DNA of 64,000 nt from Steromphala cineraria (lineage: Eukaryota; Mollusca; Gastropoda; Trochida; Trochidae), in assembly GCA_916613615.1 (NCBI GenBank), contig OU744726.1, positions 18,479,515 through 18,543,514 on the forward strand, read 5' to 3'. Shown here piece by piece: positions 36,829 through 51,800 of the stretch (its first letter is position 1; every line of letters starts with the position of its first letter). Below the pieces are notes generated by a model. The model did not search any database. It was given only the letters and a program-made list of their open reading frames with translations, and had not been told where the DNA came from. A program made the position numbers and the translations under genes.

Positions 36829-39800
36829 CTGTAATGAACAAAATCATCACCTTCATTTCATTATTGTGAAACTATATTTATGTCAAAATAGTTAAAGTTT
36901 GATAAAAACAATAAAAGAGATATTCTAACTACAAAGGCATTGAAAACTTTGCTTTAAAATATAATCAAAAAGATTTGAAATTTGATACCTATTTTATTTA
37001 TTTTTTTCAATGAGAAATCTTATCTTTGTGTAGAACGTACGCTTCAACTTTCTATCAGTTGTTTTACTTATTCATTATGAATAAGATCATCATGCACGGG
37101 AATTTAAAAAAAAAAAACAGATTTATTTGGCTACACTATAGAATGTTACATCTATATTTGAAACACTCTAATAAGTATAATTTGGGAATACATTATTTAC
37201 GTGTGAACTGTAAACTGTTGCAATATCATGCAATATCATGTACTTCACACTATAAAAAGTAAAAATGTACTGTTTCTTACCGTATTAGTAGTACGATGAC
37301 AACTCCAAGGATAACCAGGGATGTCACACCCACAACTGTCAGAGTGATGGGAATTATGTGTACATGAGATTCATTCTCCTCATCTCTCACTGAAAGTAAC
37401 AAACAGACCTGAAAAGAATGACTTGCAAGCAAAAATGCTCAAGAAAGCTAGGTAAACGTAGGTGCGATCAACTTCTGTAAAATATTTAGATATCATGTTT
37501 GTCAATTTAGGGATCTTTGAAATGTTTCTTGTGTTACATGTACATGTCGAATTTATAAAAAAAATATTTTCCGTATTTTGTCGAATGATGAAACCAATGA
37601 AACTTTGTAACCATAAAGAATGACAACAATTGCTATAATTTGCTTAAAGTGATTTATGAGAGCTGAATGTGAAACATTTGTCAGGTACGTTACAATCTGT
37701 AAATTAATTGAATCTATGACATTATCTTCCCTCCTACGCATAAATTTTTTAGATTTTCATCTTATTTTAATCTTACTCTGATAATGGAATCATTGCATTA
37801 ATATCATATTGATAAACAATTTTTTTTATCTTATTTCATTCTTCAAAGATAGATAGAACATAGATATCCTATTTTGAAAAATTCTATTTAGTAACTTGGT
37901 CATATCGATTTATAATTAGTTACCATAAACTTTAACTTCACAAAGAGTCAAATTGATTTCCTTCTTAGTATTTTGGAGATAAATGGTGATACTTCTTCCA
38001 TCAGTTGGCGCATGGCAAGGGTTGAAATGCTGTACTTCTTTTTTGTCAAAAAGGAATCCATGGTAACAAAACGACCCATCCACCAGCACACTGATTTGAG
38101 ATGAGTTGTCTGTAAACATAGGGAATAAATTAAACTTTAAGACTCCATCAAACATATATTTAAGGTACTATCATAATATTAGAGAAGCATCAAACTTCGA
38201 ATTACCTGATAAATTGTTTCATCTTCAATTTGAAGATGCAAAAATGTTGAGTTATTGTTTTCCACGTACATGTACCATGTCTAGATTTGTATTTTAAAAT
38301 AGAGGATCGACTTTTGTAATTGGACACAATATTATTTGCTTTATCATTGTTTCTAAACACCTTCACATCCCCAATTACAAATTTTGTCTTTATTGATTAT
38401 GATAATTTGTTTATTGATGCTAGGGTTAAATACCTAGAGTAACATTTACTCGATTTTTTGCTTATTCAATCGATCATTTAGTATGTGTTATGCACTATTG
38501 CTTATCAGTCGAGATAAAATAATAACATTTTCGTATGATCGATTTATTCTAATGAGATAAATTGAGAGTGACAGTTGTCATGAAAAATTATTGAATGACA
38601 AGCTTTCAGATATCAAAACCAGGTTCCTATTCAAAGCCTCTGTAATGTTGCGGTTATACCTTTGTATTTCTAATAGTATGTTTCAGCGTAATCGCCATTC
38701 AAAAAGGAATAACTAAGCTATTTCGAGCGTTAGGGCAGTGATGCAAAGGCCCGCCAAGTAATGAAGAAATTAAACCTTTTCGCTATGTCTTATACAAAAG
38801 ATAATATTCTTACCTCTAATGTGCATGTAAATACCCACACCATAGATAGTGTGTTTGTTGTCTAAAGTGATCTTCCAAGATGGCTGCCTTCCAATAACTG
38901 TGACACATGAAGCCAGGCTTGTGTTCCCATCTCGTGTTAGAGCCAGGTTCCCATGAATAGAGGCGGGAGCTTTGGATTCCACGAAGTCAAAGACCTTGAT
39001 AGTGCCAGATTTTGCAACATTTGCTGACAACAAAATATTTTCATCGTACAACATGTTGATTAGTACTCTTTAAAGAAAGTTTTATCAAGTAGGTACTGAC
39101 ATATGAAGTTGAAGATCGATCACATACTAGAATAGTTGGATGAACGTTCGTATGAACAAGATTGTAAAACAAAACATCAAATGTGTCAATACAAATAGGT
39201 TCACCGAGTAACAACTCCACATTTCTGAAATCTCAAATGAGAAAAACGGAATTGCTACTGTCCATGTCTATAATTAGAATTGCACATTACAGATTTGGGA
39301 ATATTTTCATGCAAATTTATTATCTGTTGTCAACGAACCTTCGAGGCAGTTATCTCCCTTCCATCCAGGTTGACATCCTTCTGCACACAGTCCAGTCTGT
39401 TTATCACAGGGAGAGTTGTCTAAACACTGACCACATCTTCTACACTCTGGTCCGTAGTGTCCTTGTCTGCAAGCTAATGGTACTTTGTATTATATTCAAA
39501 CATATTTGAATTTTTTCATAACATGCCGAAAAGTTTATGCTATTACAATATATTTCTAATTTTAAATCATAAGAACACACTGGACACACGTTTTTCATTA
39601 AATGAAAATCCAGGGGGAACTCATGTTAAAGCAACATGAATAAAGTTGTGAAAGATATGTCTTGAATTTATTGTATATAAATTGACAATATTCACTTTGG
39701 AAATATGAAACTTAATTTACTGACGTAAGGCTCATTGAAACATTTGACCTTTCATGAACAAATATCTTCATTTCTGGCAATGTTCACATTGGATGCATGT

Positions 39801-42800
39801 ACAGTGATCGATATTGTCTGTTTTATTTAAAAGTTATTCCTAGTGCAAGACAAGAACAATAATCATTAGACACAAAAGATCTTACAGGAAAAAGGAATAC
39901 ATACCTTGACAGAGAGGCTGTAGGAATCCCTCCTCGCACCCTGCCGGACACGCCCCTCCCTGCTTCTCACACACGTGTCCTTGTAGGCACTGTCCACAGG
40001 TCCCAGAACAAGCGTGTCCGTATGTACCGTCCTTGCACGCTGGATTGTTTATGTTTATCATGGCATCTCGAACGTTTAGAAATTAGGTCTTAACATGTAA
40101 AACAAAGCTAAGCTAATTTACAACAAGTGAGTTTGACATGGAAATACATACCTCCTGGTAGAGTAAAGACATAAGAAATGAATATTTGGTGTTTCTATAT
40201 CTATTAACTGTGGTTTGTCACCATGATTTTGGATGGCCAAACTATGATAAATGACAAATATTTAAATCTCGTGTTTCAAATCAAAGTAATCCTTCCAGAT
40301 ATAAAACGCTAGAAATGTAGTGAACAGCTTACACATATACTTGGTTGTAGAAATATTGCGGACAAATTCAATGTTCTATGTTCTAAACAATGAATAACTC
40401 AGTCAACTTTTAGGAAATCCGTTAAGTACTCATTGGAGAAACAACTGAAATCCTACAAATCGATACTTGTTCTGCACTTCGTTGCTTTAATGTTGTAGTG
40501 CCTGGCCATTTTCCAGTAATTGTTTATAACCTGACACATTTTGATCACTTCAGTTCAAATTTTCCTGATGAAAAGTAGGTGGCTAGAGATAGCAGTATTG
40601 GAATGTTAATCCCTGGACAACTGAGGATTCAGGTTGGGCAATTTATCAAAACGACGGAAAACTTTGATTTTAGAGTATAGGTAGGGGCTAATCGGCATGT
40701 AGCCTTGATTATCAACGATGTAATGCTATTCTCATACACCAATGTTCAATCTCCTAAATGTCAAGTAAAATGCAAAATGTTGATGAACTCACCTGTACCG
40801 TTATCATTCAAATGATATTTTAGGTATAAGATTATAATTATCATAAAAGCAATCGGGAAGCATATTAAATATCAACTAAGTCTTCATGAAATGTCAACTT
40901 ACGTGTTTTAATCTGACAACCTTCTCCTTCATAATCTTGATGACAACCACCAGGACATTCTCCAGTCTGTGGATCACAGGAGATTCCTCCAAAACACTGG
41001 CCACAGGTCTCGTTACAGTTGTAGCCGTAGCTTCCAACACAAGCTGAATGAAATGATATTAACAATGATCATTGTTGCTTTCGTTTTACACAGTCATACC
41101 AGAATATGATTAACACAAGACAATATTTATGATAATGCACTTACTTTTTTATTTGTATTTTTTCCTTTACAGCAGGTAACATACAACACAATGCACGATA
41201 AGAAATAATTATTTCACTCCCATTAGGCATCGTAGGGAGGTAGCACTTTTCACATTAAAAAAATCACGAACCAAATTAACTCTTTTTATCATTACGATAT
41301 TTTTCTATCATAATCAACACTTTTTACTCAATGTATTACAATGCGATTAGAATGGTAATAGGGCTCAACAGTACATAAACTTTAAAAATTTCCCCGGAGA
41401 CATTTTCATGTCTTATAATTGCAGGAATATAGTTTTTGAAGATAACAGAACTTATGAAACAAAATCACAAAAGAGTTACAATGATAACATGCCTACGACT
41501 TAAGATCAATTCTTGGAAATCTTTTCAACCCAGCCATACAAGAGACTTAGATAGCATTTGGATATGTCATTTAAGTAAAACAATGTAGCTAGAAAATATC
41601 AAACGAAATGAATGATGATTCTGTAGCACTTAATGCTTTATTTTCACTACCAACCCTCATGACAGTTATCTCCCTTCCATCCTAGTTGACATCCTTGTTC
41701 ACACCGTCCAGTTTGTTTATCACAGGGAGAGTTGTCTAAACACTGACCACATCTTCTACACTCTGGTCCGTAGTGCCCTGCTTGGCAATCTTTAAAATGG
41801 AGGCATTTCCAAGAAAATTTACTTTGACAATCAAAAAGACATATCAGGCAAATGTAAATAGAAATCATTTTCAAAGAACAAGAATCACTATTAAAGAGAA
41901 AAGGGATGCTTTTTAAACATTTCACTTGCTTTGATAATCAAATTTCCATAGCTGGCGAATGTAAATAGAAATCACTTCCAGAGAATAAGGACCACTATTA
42001 ATGTCATCTACCCTAAAATAACTTGTATAGAAATTAATGCTAAAACGAAAAGATATGTAGAACTGGAGGAGAATCCAAGATCAGTTTGAACCAAAAGCAC
42101 TATTTCCAAGAATGCAGAGTCTTACATGTTATACATATGCTATAAAGAATACAATACCAAAATACTCCAGAACGAGTTCATCAGAAGTTTAACGAATCCA
42201 TCATTTATAATATGCATCGACCAGAGTTTGAAATCAAATCGACCTTGACAAACATGTTGCTTCACACCCACGAAAGGATATACTTTTGAGGATGTTGTCA
42301 CTTATGCATGATTAAGGGACCACAGTCACGAAATGTAAACTATAAAAAAGCGTAATGAGGAGAGAGGAGGGACGTCAGAGTATATTCACAATCAAATCTA
42401 CCTCGACATAAAGGCTCGAGAAACCCTTCTTCACATCCAGAAGAACACTTCCCATCTTTCTTGTGGCACACTTCTTCGTTCAGGCATCGTCCACAGGTAT
42501 CAGAGCAGTTGTAGCCGTATCTTCCATCTTCACAGGCTAAAAGAATATTTTAAATGTAAATTTCATGATAGAAGTTTCTAAATCTTATCTTGGGAGCAAC
42601 ACGTCGTCAAAACTACAATATGAAATGTAATCAGTAAGGATATCAAAACACCTTGTGTAATTTTTCGAGATGTTTTCTTCTCTTAAAGAAGATAAACTTC
42701 TGATTTTAAGAGTTGTTTCTGTAACCTTGATAAAATCAGAATATTTCCAGATCTACATCTACCTTGACATAAAGGCTCGAGGAACCCTTCTTCACACCCA

Positions 42801-45800
42801 GAAGAACACTTCCCATCTGTCTTGTTGCACACTTCTTTGTTCAGACATCGTCCACAGCTATCAGAGCAGTTGTAGCCGTATCTTCCATCTTCACAGGCTA
42901 AAAGAATATTTTAAATGCAAATTTCATGATAAAAGTTTCTAAATCTTAAGTTTGGAGCACGAGAATGTCAAACAATATTAATATGAAATGCAATGTAGTT
43001 TAAATGTGTGGAAGAGTATATATATATGTAGTTCGCGTTTGAAAAGAAAGACCTTAAAAGTACGATGACAATTATATTTTACTTTATTCTCACATGTTAG
43101 ACAGTCCCGCCCAGTCCACCCATCCCTGCAGCCACTAGTAGCACACTGTCCTGTTGTCTTGTCACACACTTCTCTCGAGTTCCTACAGTTGCATTTCTTG
43201 GTGCAGTCTGGTCCAAATCTGTAGTCCCTGCAATCTGAAAGACAAATCGTCAAATTTAGATTAGATAGCTATTAATAGAGTGGTTATAGTTTTCATTAAT
43301 AATTGCTGTTTTTAAAGGGAGTTTTGATTGTACTATTTGATTGTAGTATTTTTAAAAACAATTAAAATAGGCCCTGAAAAATAGAAAAATCAGTCATCGA
43401 CCTCTTTCATGGAGTATGTTTTTGATATATGTAAATCTTAACAGCGTAAATATATACTTATTATTAAAATAATGAATTGTAAAGATTGTATTTAATTCAA
43501 CCGATTGCAAACAAAAGGTGCACCATTCATCAGTATCAGAAGCACTTCCTTACTTTCTGATAAACCTTGACGCATATTTTGAAATTAAATCCAAACAAAA
43601 TGGTTATATTTAATGATTGTCAATGATCCAAGTAAGGATAACATCCACAAGATTTGAAATTGCTACAAGTCCTTTACCAAAAGTGTCTCTATCTATGTAT
43701 CCCCATAAAGTTTAATTTACTAATGTCTCGTTATCAATTGTGTGTTTTGTGCACTGTGTTAGTTTATATACAAGAAGCTTACCTTGACAAATAGGCATGA
43801 TGAATCCATCCACACATCCACTTGGACACTCTCCTTCAATCTTCCCACAAACTTCTCCACCGAGACAATTCCCACACTGCTTGGAGCAGTTGTAACCATA
43901 TGTGCCATCAGCACAAGCTAAAAAGATAAAAAAAAGTATACATTTTGTTTCTATAGACTTGCGATAGGTGCAAGTGGTAGTGCATGGTACATAGGGTTCT
44001 ACGAAAATATTACATGATCCTTTGCTAATAATATTTGTTACATACTTCTTGTTGTTATAATTCAGGATCATAGCAAGTAGATTTCTTGGGCCCTCAAAAA
44101 TGATGCTAAGGCGGACATAATGACAAGAAATCCACAAAATAAACATACGAAATATTTCCCGTATTTGCATCTTAACGAATGTCACTGACCACACTGCTTA
44201 GCGCATTGATAACGATTGGTGACATCAATGCATTAATGCATGCTACAAGGATACAACAAAAACACAACGTACGTTTTGTTAATAAAGGGCTTAAGCGAAC
44301 CATAAGCATGCTACAAAGATTCGACAAATTTCTCATATATTATAGGATTAAGATTTCTGCTGAATCCCTTTTATTGGCTTGCCGTGGATTTGCTGTTAAA
44401 GTGACATGTGCCATGTTCATTGATCTAACTGAGATTAAAGGGGCAGTAGCACGTTTTTTGATAATTTTATAATTTGAATTTCTCACTGATAATTGCAAGT
44501 GAATGCTAAATGTATTATGTTGACAGTGTCAAAAATCTCATTACACAAGCCAATCATCCATTGTCAGAGGACACAGAACGAAGATTCACATAAAATCCAT
44601 TGGCAGCCATTTTTGTGTGAACACCTTTAATTCATTTTTTGTAAGAAAAGAGAATCGTATGGCTAAACTTAAGGTTATATATTGGAATTATTACTGCTCC
44701 ATTTAGTTTAAATACATTGTCTTTCAATTGAAACCATTAATATTCATTTTCCTTACATCACCCTATATTCCCCCTAAAAACGTGCTACTGCCCCTTTAAA
44801 CTCCAGTTAAATTATCTTTGGAACAAAATCGGTCCTCAAAATAAAGGCCCACTTCAACTCAAACTTTAAAATATTTACATGAGCAGATCTTTTAATTTCC
44901 TTAAGAGACTTGAACTTGTTTCAAATGATCTGTAATGACATTTCATACAAAAAGGTCAAACACGGCACATATGCACTCATAGTTTTGACGCCATATTGTT
45001 TCTTTGCTTTATGAAACTGTTCAGCCCCCAAGCAACATACTTGAACGGGAGCTGAAGCAATGAACATTAAATAATTCTGTTTTGTTTTTATTTTGTTTGA
45101 CAGTTGTGCCACTCAACGATTGCATTTTGGAAATAATCAGGTTCGTGTACACTGTAATAAAATTAAAGTCACTAGAATAATGAGGTTGAATATAGGGTAC
45201 ATCATAACATTAACAACCTGTTTGAAAGATATGATCAATATTGCAAAACAGGTCATTAGGACTTCGAGATAACAAAATAGCTGATTCATATGCTACATAT
45301 ATCAGGAAAGTGTCCTATGAAGTCCAATTTTAATTCCTCATTGGCTTTTTATGTCTAGGCCTCTTTCAAGATTCTCCTCCTGGACTAACATACATGTTTG
45401 ACAGTCCACTCCAGTCCGTCCATCCTGACATCCACTCCGTACACACTCTCCTGTTGTCTTGTTACACACTTCATAGGGTTCTTTACATGAGCATTCTGTG
45501 CTGCACTGCTCTCCAAACCAGAAGTCTTTGCATACTGAAAATAGAAAATTAAGCAGTCATCGAGCCAATAATCCGAGAGGTGATGTTTTGATGGAAGGGT
45601 TGACACTTTGTCCCCTGCCAATTCATTCATTTCTGATTAATTAAATATGTTCTATAAACGAGTTTCTGATAGTATGGTTTTGGATATATTCAGAATTTGT
45701 TCTTCTTACACTATTTTCGGATGTTTGACATCGCAAAGTTATTGAAATTTATTTTATAGGCATCTGGCTTATTAAATATTGATTAATTGAAGAACCTATA

Positions 45801-48800
45801 TTCATCAAATTAATGTATTCAATTTTAAGGAACTGAACTATTATTGTTTCGTGGATTGAAATGGAAGTTAATTGCAGTTGTTACTTTACCTTTACATTGA
45901 TCTCCATCCCAGTTTCCCCTGCACCCTTTCTTACATCTTCCATCAACGTGGTTACATTGTCTGTATCCTCCAGCACAGTTCCCACATGTCTCACTGCATC
46001 TAGATCCGTATTTACCCTTTTGACAACCTTGAAGATTAAAATAGAACGTAAAGAATGTATAAATTCCGTATATCAGAACTTTGTTACTGATTATTTTGGA
46101 GGAAACAATTCTTAGTTTAATATTCTGTATGGTCTTGAGGCAATTTTTCAAGACTGTGAGGACAATATTGGGATAATAGATACAGAAGACAATACAAATA
46201 CATGTAAGCATGAATAAGTTTATACAGTGTGGGACGCCGTGAATTCTCAGAAATGATAAAACTGCTTGTGACTCTTGTGAAAACACAGAAATGCCTTAAG
46301 AAACTAAGATCACAGAGTCTGTTAAGCAAAGTATCACTAGTACATTAACACCCTAGAGGTACGTGGTCTATTGCTTAGGACAAGTCTAACTGTACCCCGA
46401 GACCCTTAACTTTGTTTGTCCTGTTTTCGGGAAGTGAAAACAGATGTACCTCATGACTGTGACCCTGATTGTAAATGTAAGATTTGCAAAGAGCCCAGGA
46501 ATCTAGGACATCTGTATTTCCTGACCCCTATAGCCACAAAACAAGATGATGAAGAAGATAAAGGTAACATGGATTCTGACACGAAAAATCGGCAAAAGTT
46601 CCTGGTTTACGACTTTGCGTGTACTCAGAATTCGGCTTCTCACGTAGCCAACTACTGCGTTGCTCACATGTGATGCGGGTCCTGCATGGGAAGTTCTTCA
46701 AATCAATTGGGCATATGAGGCTCCAGATAGCACTAGAAGGATTACTCCCTTCTAACAGCATCGAATCCTTTGTACCACATTACACTTTCCAAAATGTTGG
46801 TACAATTGAAAGAAATTGACTAGGTTCTTGCACTTGAACTAATAAGTTATATGGCGAATAAAAAGTTAAACAAGCTAAAAAGTGAGCGTGGCTCACTAAT
46901 AGCTTTTTGTTTTCTTCAATTGGTCAGACAAAGTCTTTTATCATGAAATGAACATTACTATGTCTTGTCACTCTGCATCTTTGCTTTTGATCACTCCTTA
47001 TAAGGTAAAAGAAATGTGCAAAATTTGAAAATAATATAAGGATAAATAGTTTTCAGCAATCCGTCAGACAAATTCTGATATTGACAAATGCCTACCGACA
47101 GGTAAAAAACATGAAAACTTTTTTTAAAACAAAATTGGTTGTTATTTAGCACTACACCCTTCCTAATGGGGTAGAGTGCATGTACAAAATTGGAAATCAA
47201 AATATATTAATAGTATTTCTGCTATAGGTCGGGCAATTTTGGATGGAAAATGACATTTTAGAGATATGGCTTGGAAACAGACCCTAGCCTCCATATGTTT
47301 CAACTGTTTCCATGAAAACCAGAAAAATATATAAAAAATCAGAATTTCCAAAATAGCAAAAGACACCTCTTCATCTTAGGTCTAACCTCATGCCAAGCTT
47401 CGTAAAAAAAATAATGAACAGTTTTTGAGATATGGTTCGAAGTAAGACCCTACGTTCAAACTGTTACCATGGGGACCATAAAAAAAGTAGAACATTCAGA
47501 ATAACCAAAATAACAAAAGGCACCAGTCGATCACTTATTTTATATAAAAAATATAGAACGTTTTTTGAGATATGGCCCGAAAACAAAAGCATTTCAGCAT
47601 TACGGAATTACGAATTAACATAACCACAAAAACCAGGGAACCACAGAACAACGCACGGAACTGAAAATATTCCTGTATGTCTCCAACAATCCTCAATTAC
47701 ATAATTAAACTAATATTTCTTTTTTCATTATAGAATTATAAATATAAATATAAATTATAGAAATGCATGCATTAATCATGTAATCTAGAGCCAAACTAAA
47801 CAATTTCTAAAATTTGAACATTTTCATTTTTCTTTATAAATTATTCATGTGTTTTATAAAATATTCATTAAATCAAGTAAATTTAAGGATTTTATGTCAG
47901 AAAGTTGTTCTTTTATCTAAAGTTTACTAAAAAATATAGTTAAATAGGTTTCAATGGAATTTTAAGAAAATTGGTTGTCATTTTGGTTTTTGGGTCACGT
48001 GACCACTTTCCTGGGGTCGAACAATTTAGATCCTAGGCAAAATGAAAACACACATGTCTAATGATCATTCATGCCAAGTTTCATACTTTAAGCCGGATTT
48101 TTTTCAATTTGGCCAAAATTTGACGCTAAGCAACTCCACTAATATGGAAACTACATGTACAAAATGACTGCAAAATCCGGTTTCATGTATGATATAAACA
48201 TCACCTGTAAATCAACCAAAACTATTGTAAATATGTGGTGATTTTGTCCATATGAAATAAAAAACAAGTTTTTCTTTAAATTGCTATATATGGATGTAAG
48301 TAAACAACTTCAATGATCATGATGAAAAACAAGAAAGGCATAGGCAATTTGTGTATGTTTATTCTTCGATAATGTGATGATTCTAATAAAATCTTCAAGT
48401 TAAGAAGTTTTCACGAAGAAATATGAAAATGTTATCAAATTTGTTTTATTTAGGGTAATTATCATATTAATTCACCTCCACATTGACATCAGACTAGTTA
48501 TGCTTACACCAAGAGTTCTCTTACCAATTGATTAAAACAAATTGATGAAGCAAGATTTACCCCAAACCTAATTTGTTGTAATTTCAAGACCAAATTAGAT
48601 GTTAGTTACAATAATATTTCCAATATGTATTTCCAATAATGTTTATGTATGATATTGTAATTCATTTATATATACACAAAAGCGATACACCACAAATATA
48701 AAGAACACAAAAGGGGAAAAGTCAACGACAACATCACATCAACTTCAGTGCTTGTAGTTGGCACAAACCGAACTATGTGGAGAACTTCTGAGGTGAAGGT

Positions 48801-51800
48801 TGGTTTACAACTGACACAATCCTTATTGTAAAGAATAAAAAGGATGTAACAATTTGCATAGCCTTGCGGCGCTACAGTATTATACAATGTGTACTTATTA
48901 TGGCTATGTTTACTTTCAAAAATAACAAACACAAATAATGTACACTAGAAATCTAATGTTTCTAAGATAAGTAATAGTTTCAATTGACAAGAAAAAACGC
49001 AATTTGAATTTGATAAAACAATTGTCTACTCACGAGTCTGACATCCCTTTCCTTTAAATCCCTTAACACATCCACTCTGACAGTGACCCGTCACTTTATC
49101 ACACACTTCATCCGGGTTCTTACAGTTACACAGTGAACTGCACTGCTCGCCGAATACACCGTCAGCACACTCTGGAGACAGTATTGAGAAACGGTCAAAC
49201 TCAGTTCATATTGCATTGTTGGGTTATTATGATGGATAAAACTGAATTTGTCCCTTGTTCCATTTACAATCAAGAACATTTAAGTGTTGAATTTTCATAA
49301 TTTACAGTTTTATGTAATAATTTTGTTAAAAACAGCGATGTGGTTAATTTTTTGCAGGCAATGTCCTTGATTTTTTTTATCACTTTACAATAATGGGACT
49401 TATCATCTGAAAGTCGTTTTTGAGTGAAATTCCGTTTTTTCAATTTGATTTCTACTTGTTAACACCTCAGATCAAGTGGTTAAATTATTGATATAAGTAT
49501 TTCTTTTCCATAACTTTTGTAGAAACGACCAATTAAGGAGATGATCCTATTTTACTTGCAGTTCAAGAGCACAATATTATTTCTTGGTCAAATAAAATAT
49601 AAAAGATTTCTCTGTAAAACTTCGAACAGTCTGAACTTACCATAAACCTCTACTTCACAAAGATTCAGGATCAACTGCTCCTGGTATGCTCTAAAAAGAA
49701 CATTACTTCCATTCACGGGAACTGTACAGTGTATTGATAGAGGAGGGTCCAGTGAGTCGCCATGAGACCAGGTGTAACAAGGCTTACCATCAACAATTAC
49801 CTTGAAACCTTCCAATCTTTCTTTATCTGTTATAGCAATGAAATTATTGTCAAGGATGTTTCAATTAGAATTGATTTAACTTTTTTGTTATCGTGTGATG
49901 TTTTACCAGATCAGATTATTCTTTTCATCTCTTTCTGTCTGCATTGATTTTTTTCATAAATTGTCTCATAAGAACATTACTTCCATTCACTGGAGCTGTA
50001 AAGTGTATTGATAGAGGTGAATCCAGTGAGTCGCCAGGAGACTAGGTGTAACAAGGCTTACCATCAACTGTGACTGTGAAGCCTTCCATTTTATATGTTG
50101 TTTCTGTTAACATTAGTAAATAATCTGTCCTAGCTTATATGTACTGTCAAGTCTGACAATCATGCTTGAAATACATTTGTAGTGTAATGACTGGAGGCAT
50201 ACAGCTGCATACAAAAGTTTCTTCACATCATAATGTATCTGCCCTAGCATTGCGTCAAAATCACTTAAGTTAGTTTCATGTTAACAACACATTTGAAACC
50301 ATTTTTCTTCCGTAAGCAGTAAAAAAATTCTACACATGCATCAAAGCATACACAATTTTGTAATGGTTGCAATGTAGCAATCACTAAAAAATGAAATCTT
50401 TTGAAGGTACCCTTAACACTGAGCCAATGTATTGTAAATCAAAATTCGTAAAATAAATTTCAAACGTTGAAGAGATAATATACTGCTGTTGAAAAGTATC
50501 ATGTTTTTAAACATTCAACAATCTAAATTTAAGGGGGAATAATAAATTTTTCCCTTATTGAATCTTAAGTTAGCAAGGGTCAAAATGTTGTTTTTCAAGA
50601 CATTAAAACACACAAGAACTCACCCAAAATGCACACACACATACATGTATACATATGAGCAAAAATATATAACTATGCATTCTTACAAATAAATCCAATG
50701 TATATATACTATCCCTGTTCTTGATTATCAGCTGAAAGAAGTTATCAGCTTCATTTGACATCAACGACAAAAGCGATTGACCATCACAGATAGTGTTTAC
50801 TTAAGTAACACATTGTTGAACATTGAAAAAGAAAAGTTACATTTGTAAAGATCTCACTCAATTCTCGTCATACAATGTTTTTCGAGGGAAATTAAATCCG
50901 TGTTTCCTGTATTGAAATGAGTATAATCTTCATGAATGTGAATATCTTCCCACGGTAAGGTAAAAACGTATCGAGCAACTCTCCTCGTTTAGACCTTGCC
51001 ATCAAAAGATAGAAAACCGGTGATCCCCAGCAGCGGCAACTATCTTTATCACGAGACGATCTCCCTTGTAAAACGCATACAAAAGTATTTTTGAAATTGG
51101 CTTGTTTTAAGAGTAGGTTATTTTTACTCTACTAAATTAATGTATTTTTTCTAAGTAATCATAGTATAAAATTTGTCAAAATTTCGGTTATTCATTTTTA
51201 TACAAGAAAAAATATTTCAACCAAAATGATATTATATATTACTTTGTTATAATCTTCTGTTCAGCAGCTTTTCCCTCTATCTATACCTCTGATTCATCCA
51301 CAGTAACTTTTATATCATGCATTAGAATTTAAAGAATCAAATGACTTTTGATTTTCTCAACTTCTTGGTGGCTTCAATTTGACACCAAACTTCCGTTATC
51401 TGACGGTAAAATAGTTCATACAGGATACATTCTTAACGGGGGATAATTCCTGAGTATAAACTTGTTTGGTTACAGTAAAAATCTGAAAATACCACTGGAG
51501 ATCATATTTCGACAAACGTGACTTTAAAATGTTAATTATGCCAAGCAATTTGGCGTTATCAAATACATGTTTGTCGTTAAAGCGTGCTACGAAAATACTA
51601 AGTTTTACATTTGTTATTTGTCATACCAAATTAATAAGAATAGAAATATGACTCCTTGGACCTTAAAAAAGTAATGCATGAGAAACAAATTGTTTGCTTT
51701 TTAGGGAAAGTATACGTATAAGGCAAGGTAGTGCTGTGTAGGATACTAGTATGTACATGTTAAAAAAGAGACGGGCCAATAGCGCTTGTTATGGTTCCGA

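Noticed and set aside
44179..44472. 97-codon plus-strand ORF in intron 7
   Set aside because: It runs into the TTAA MITE and has no conserved motif.
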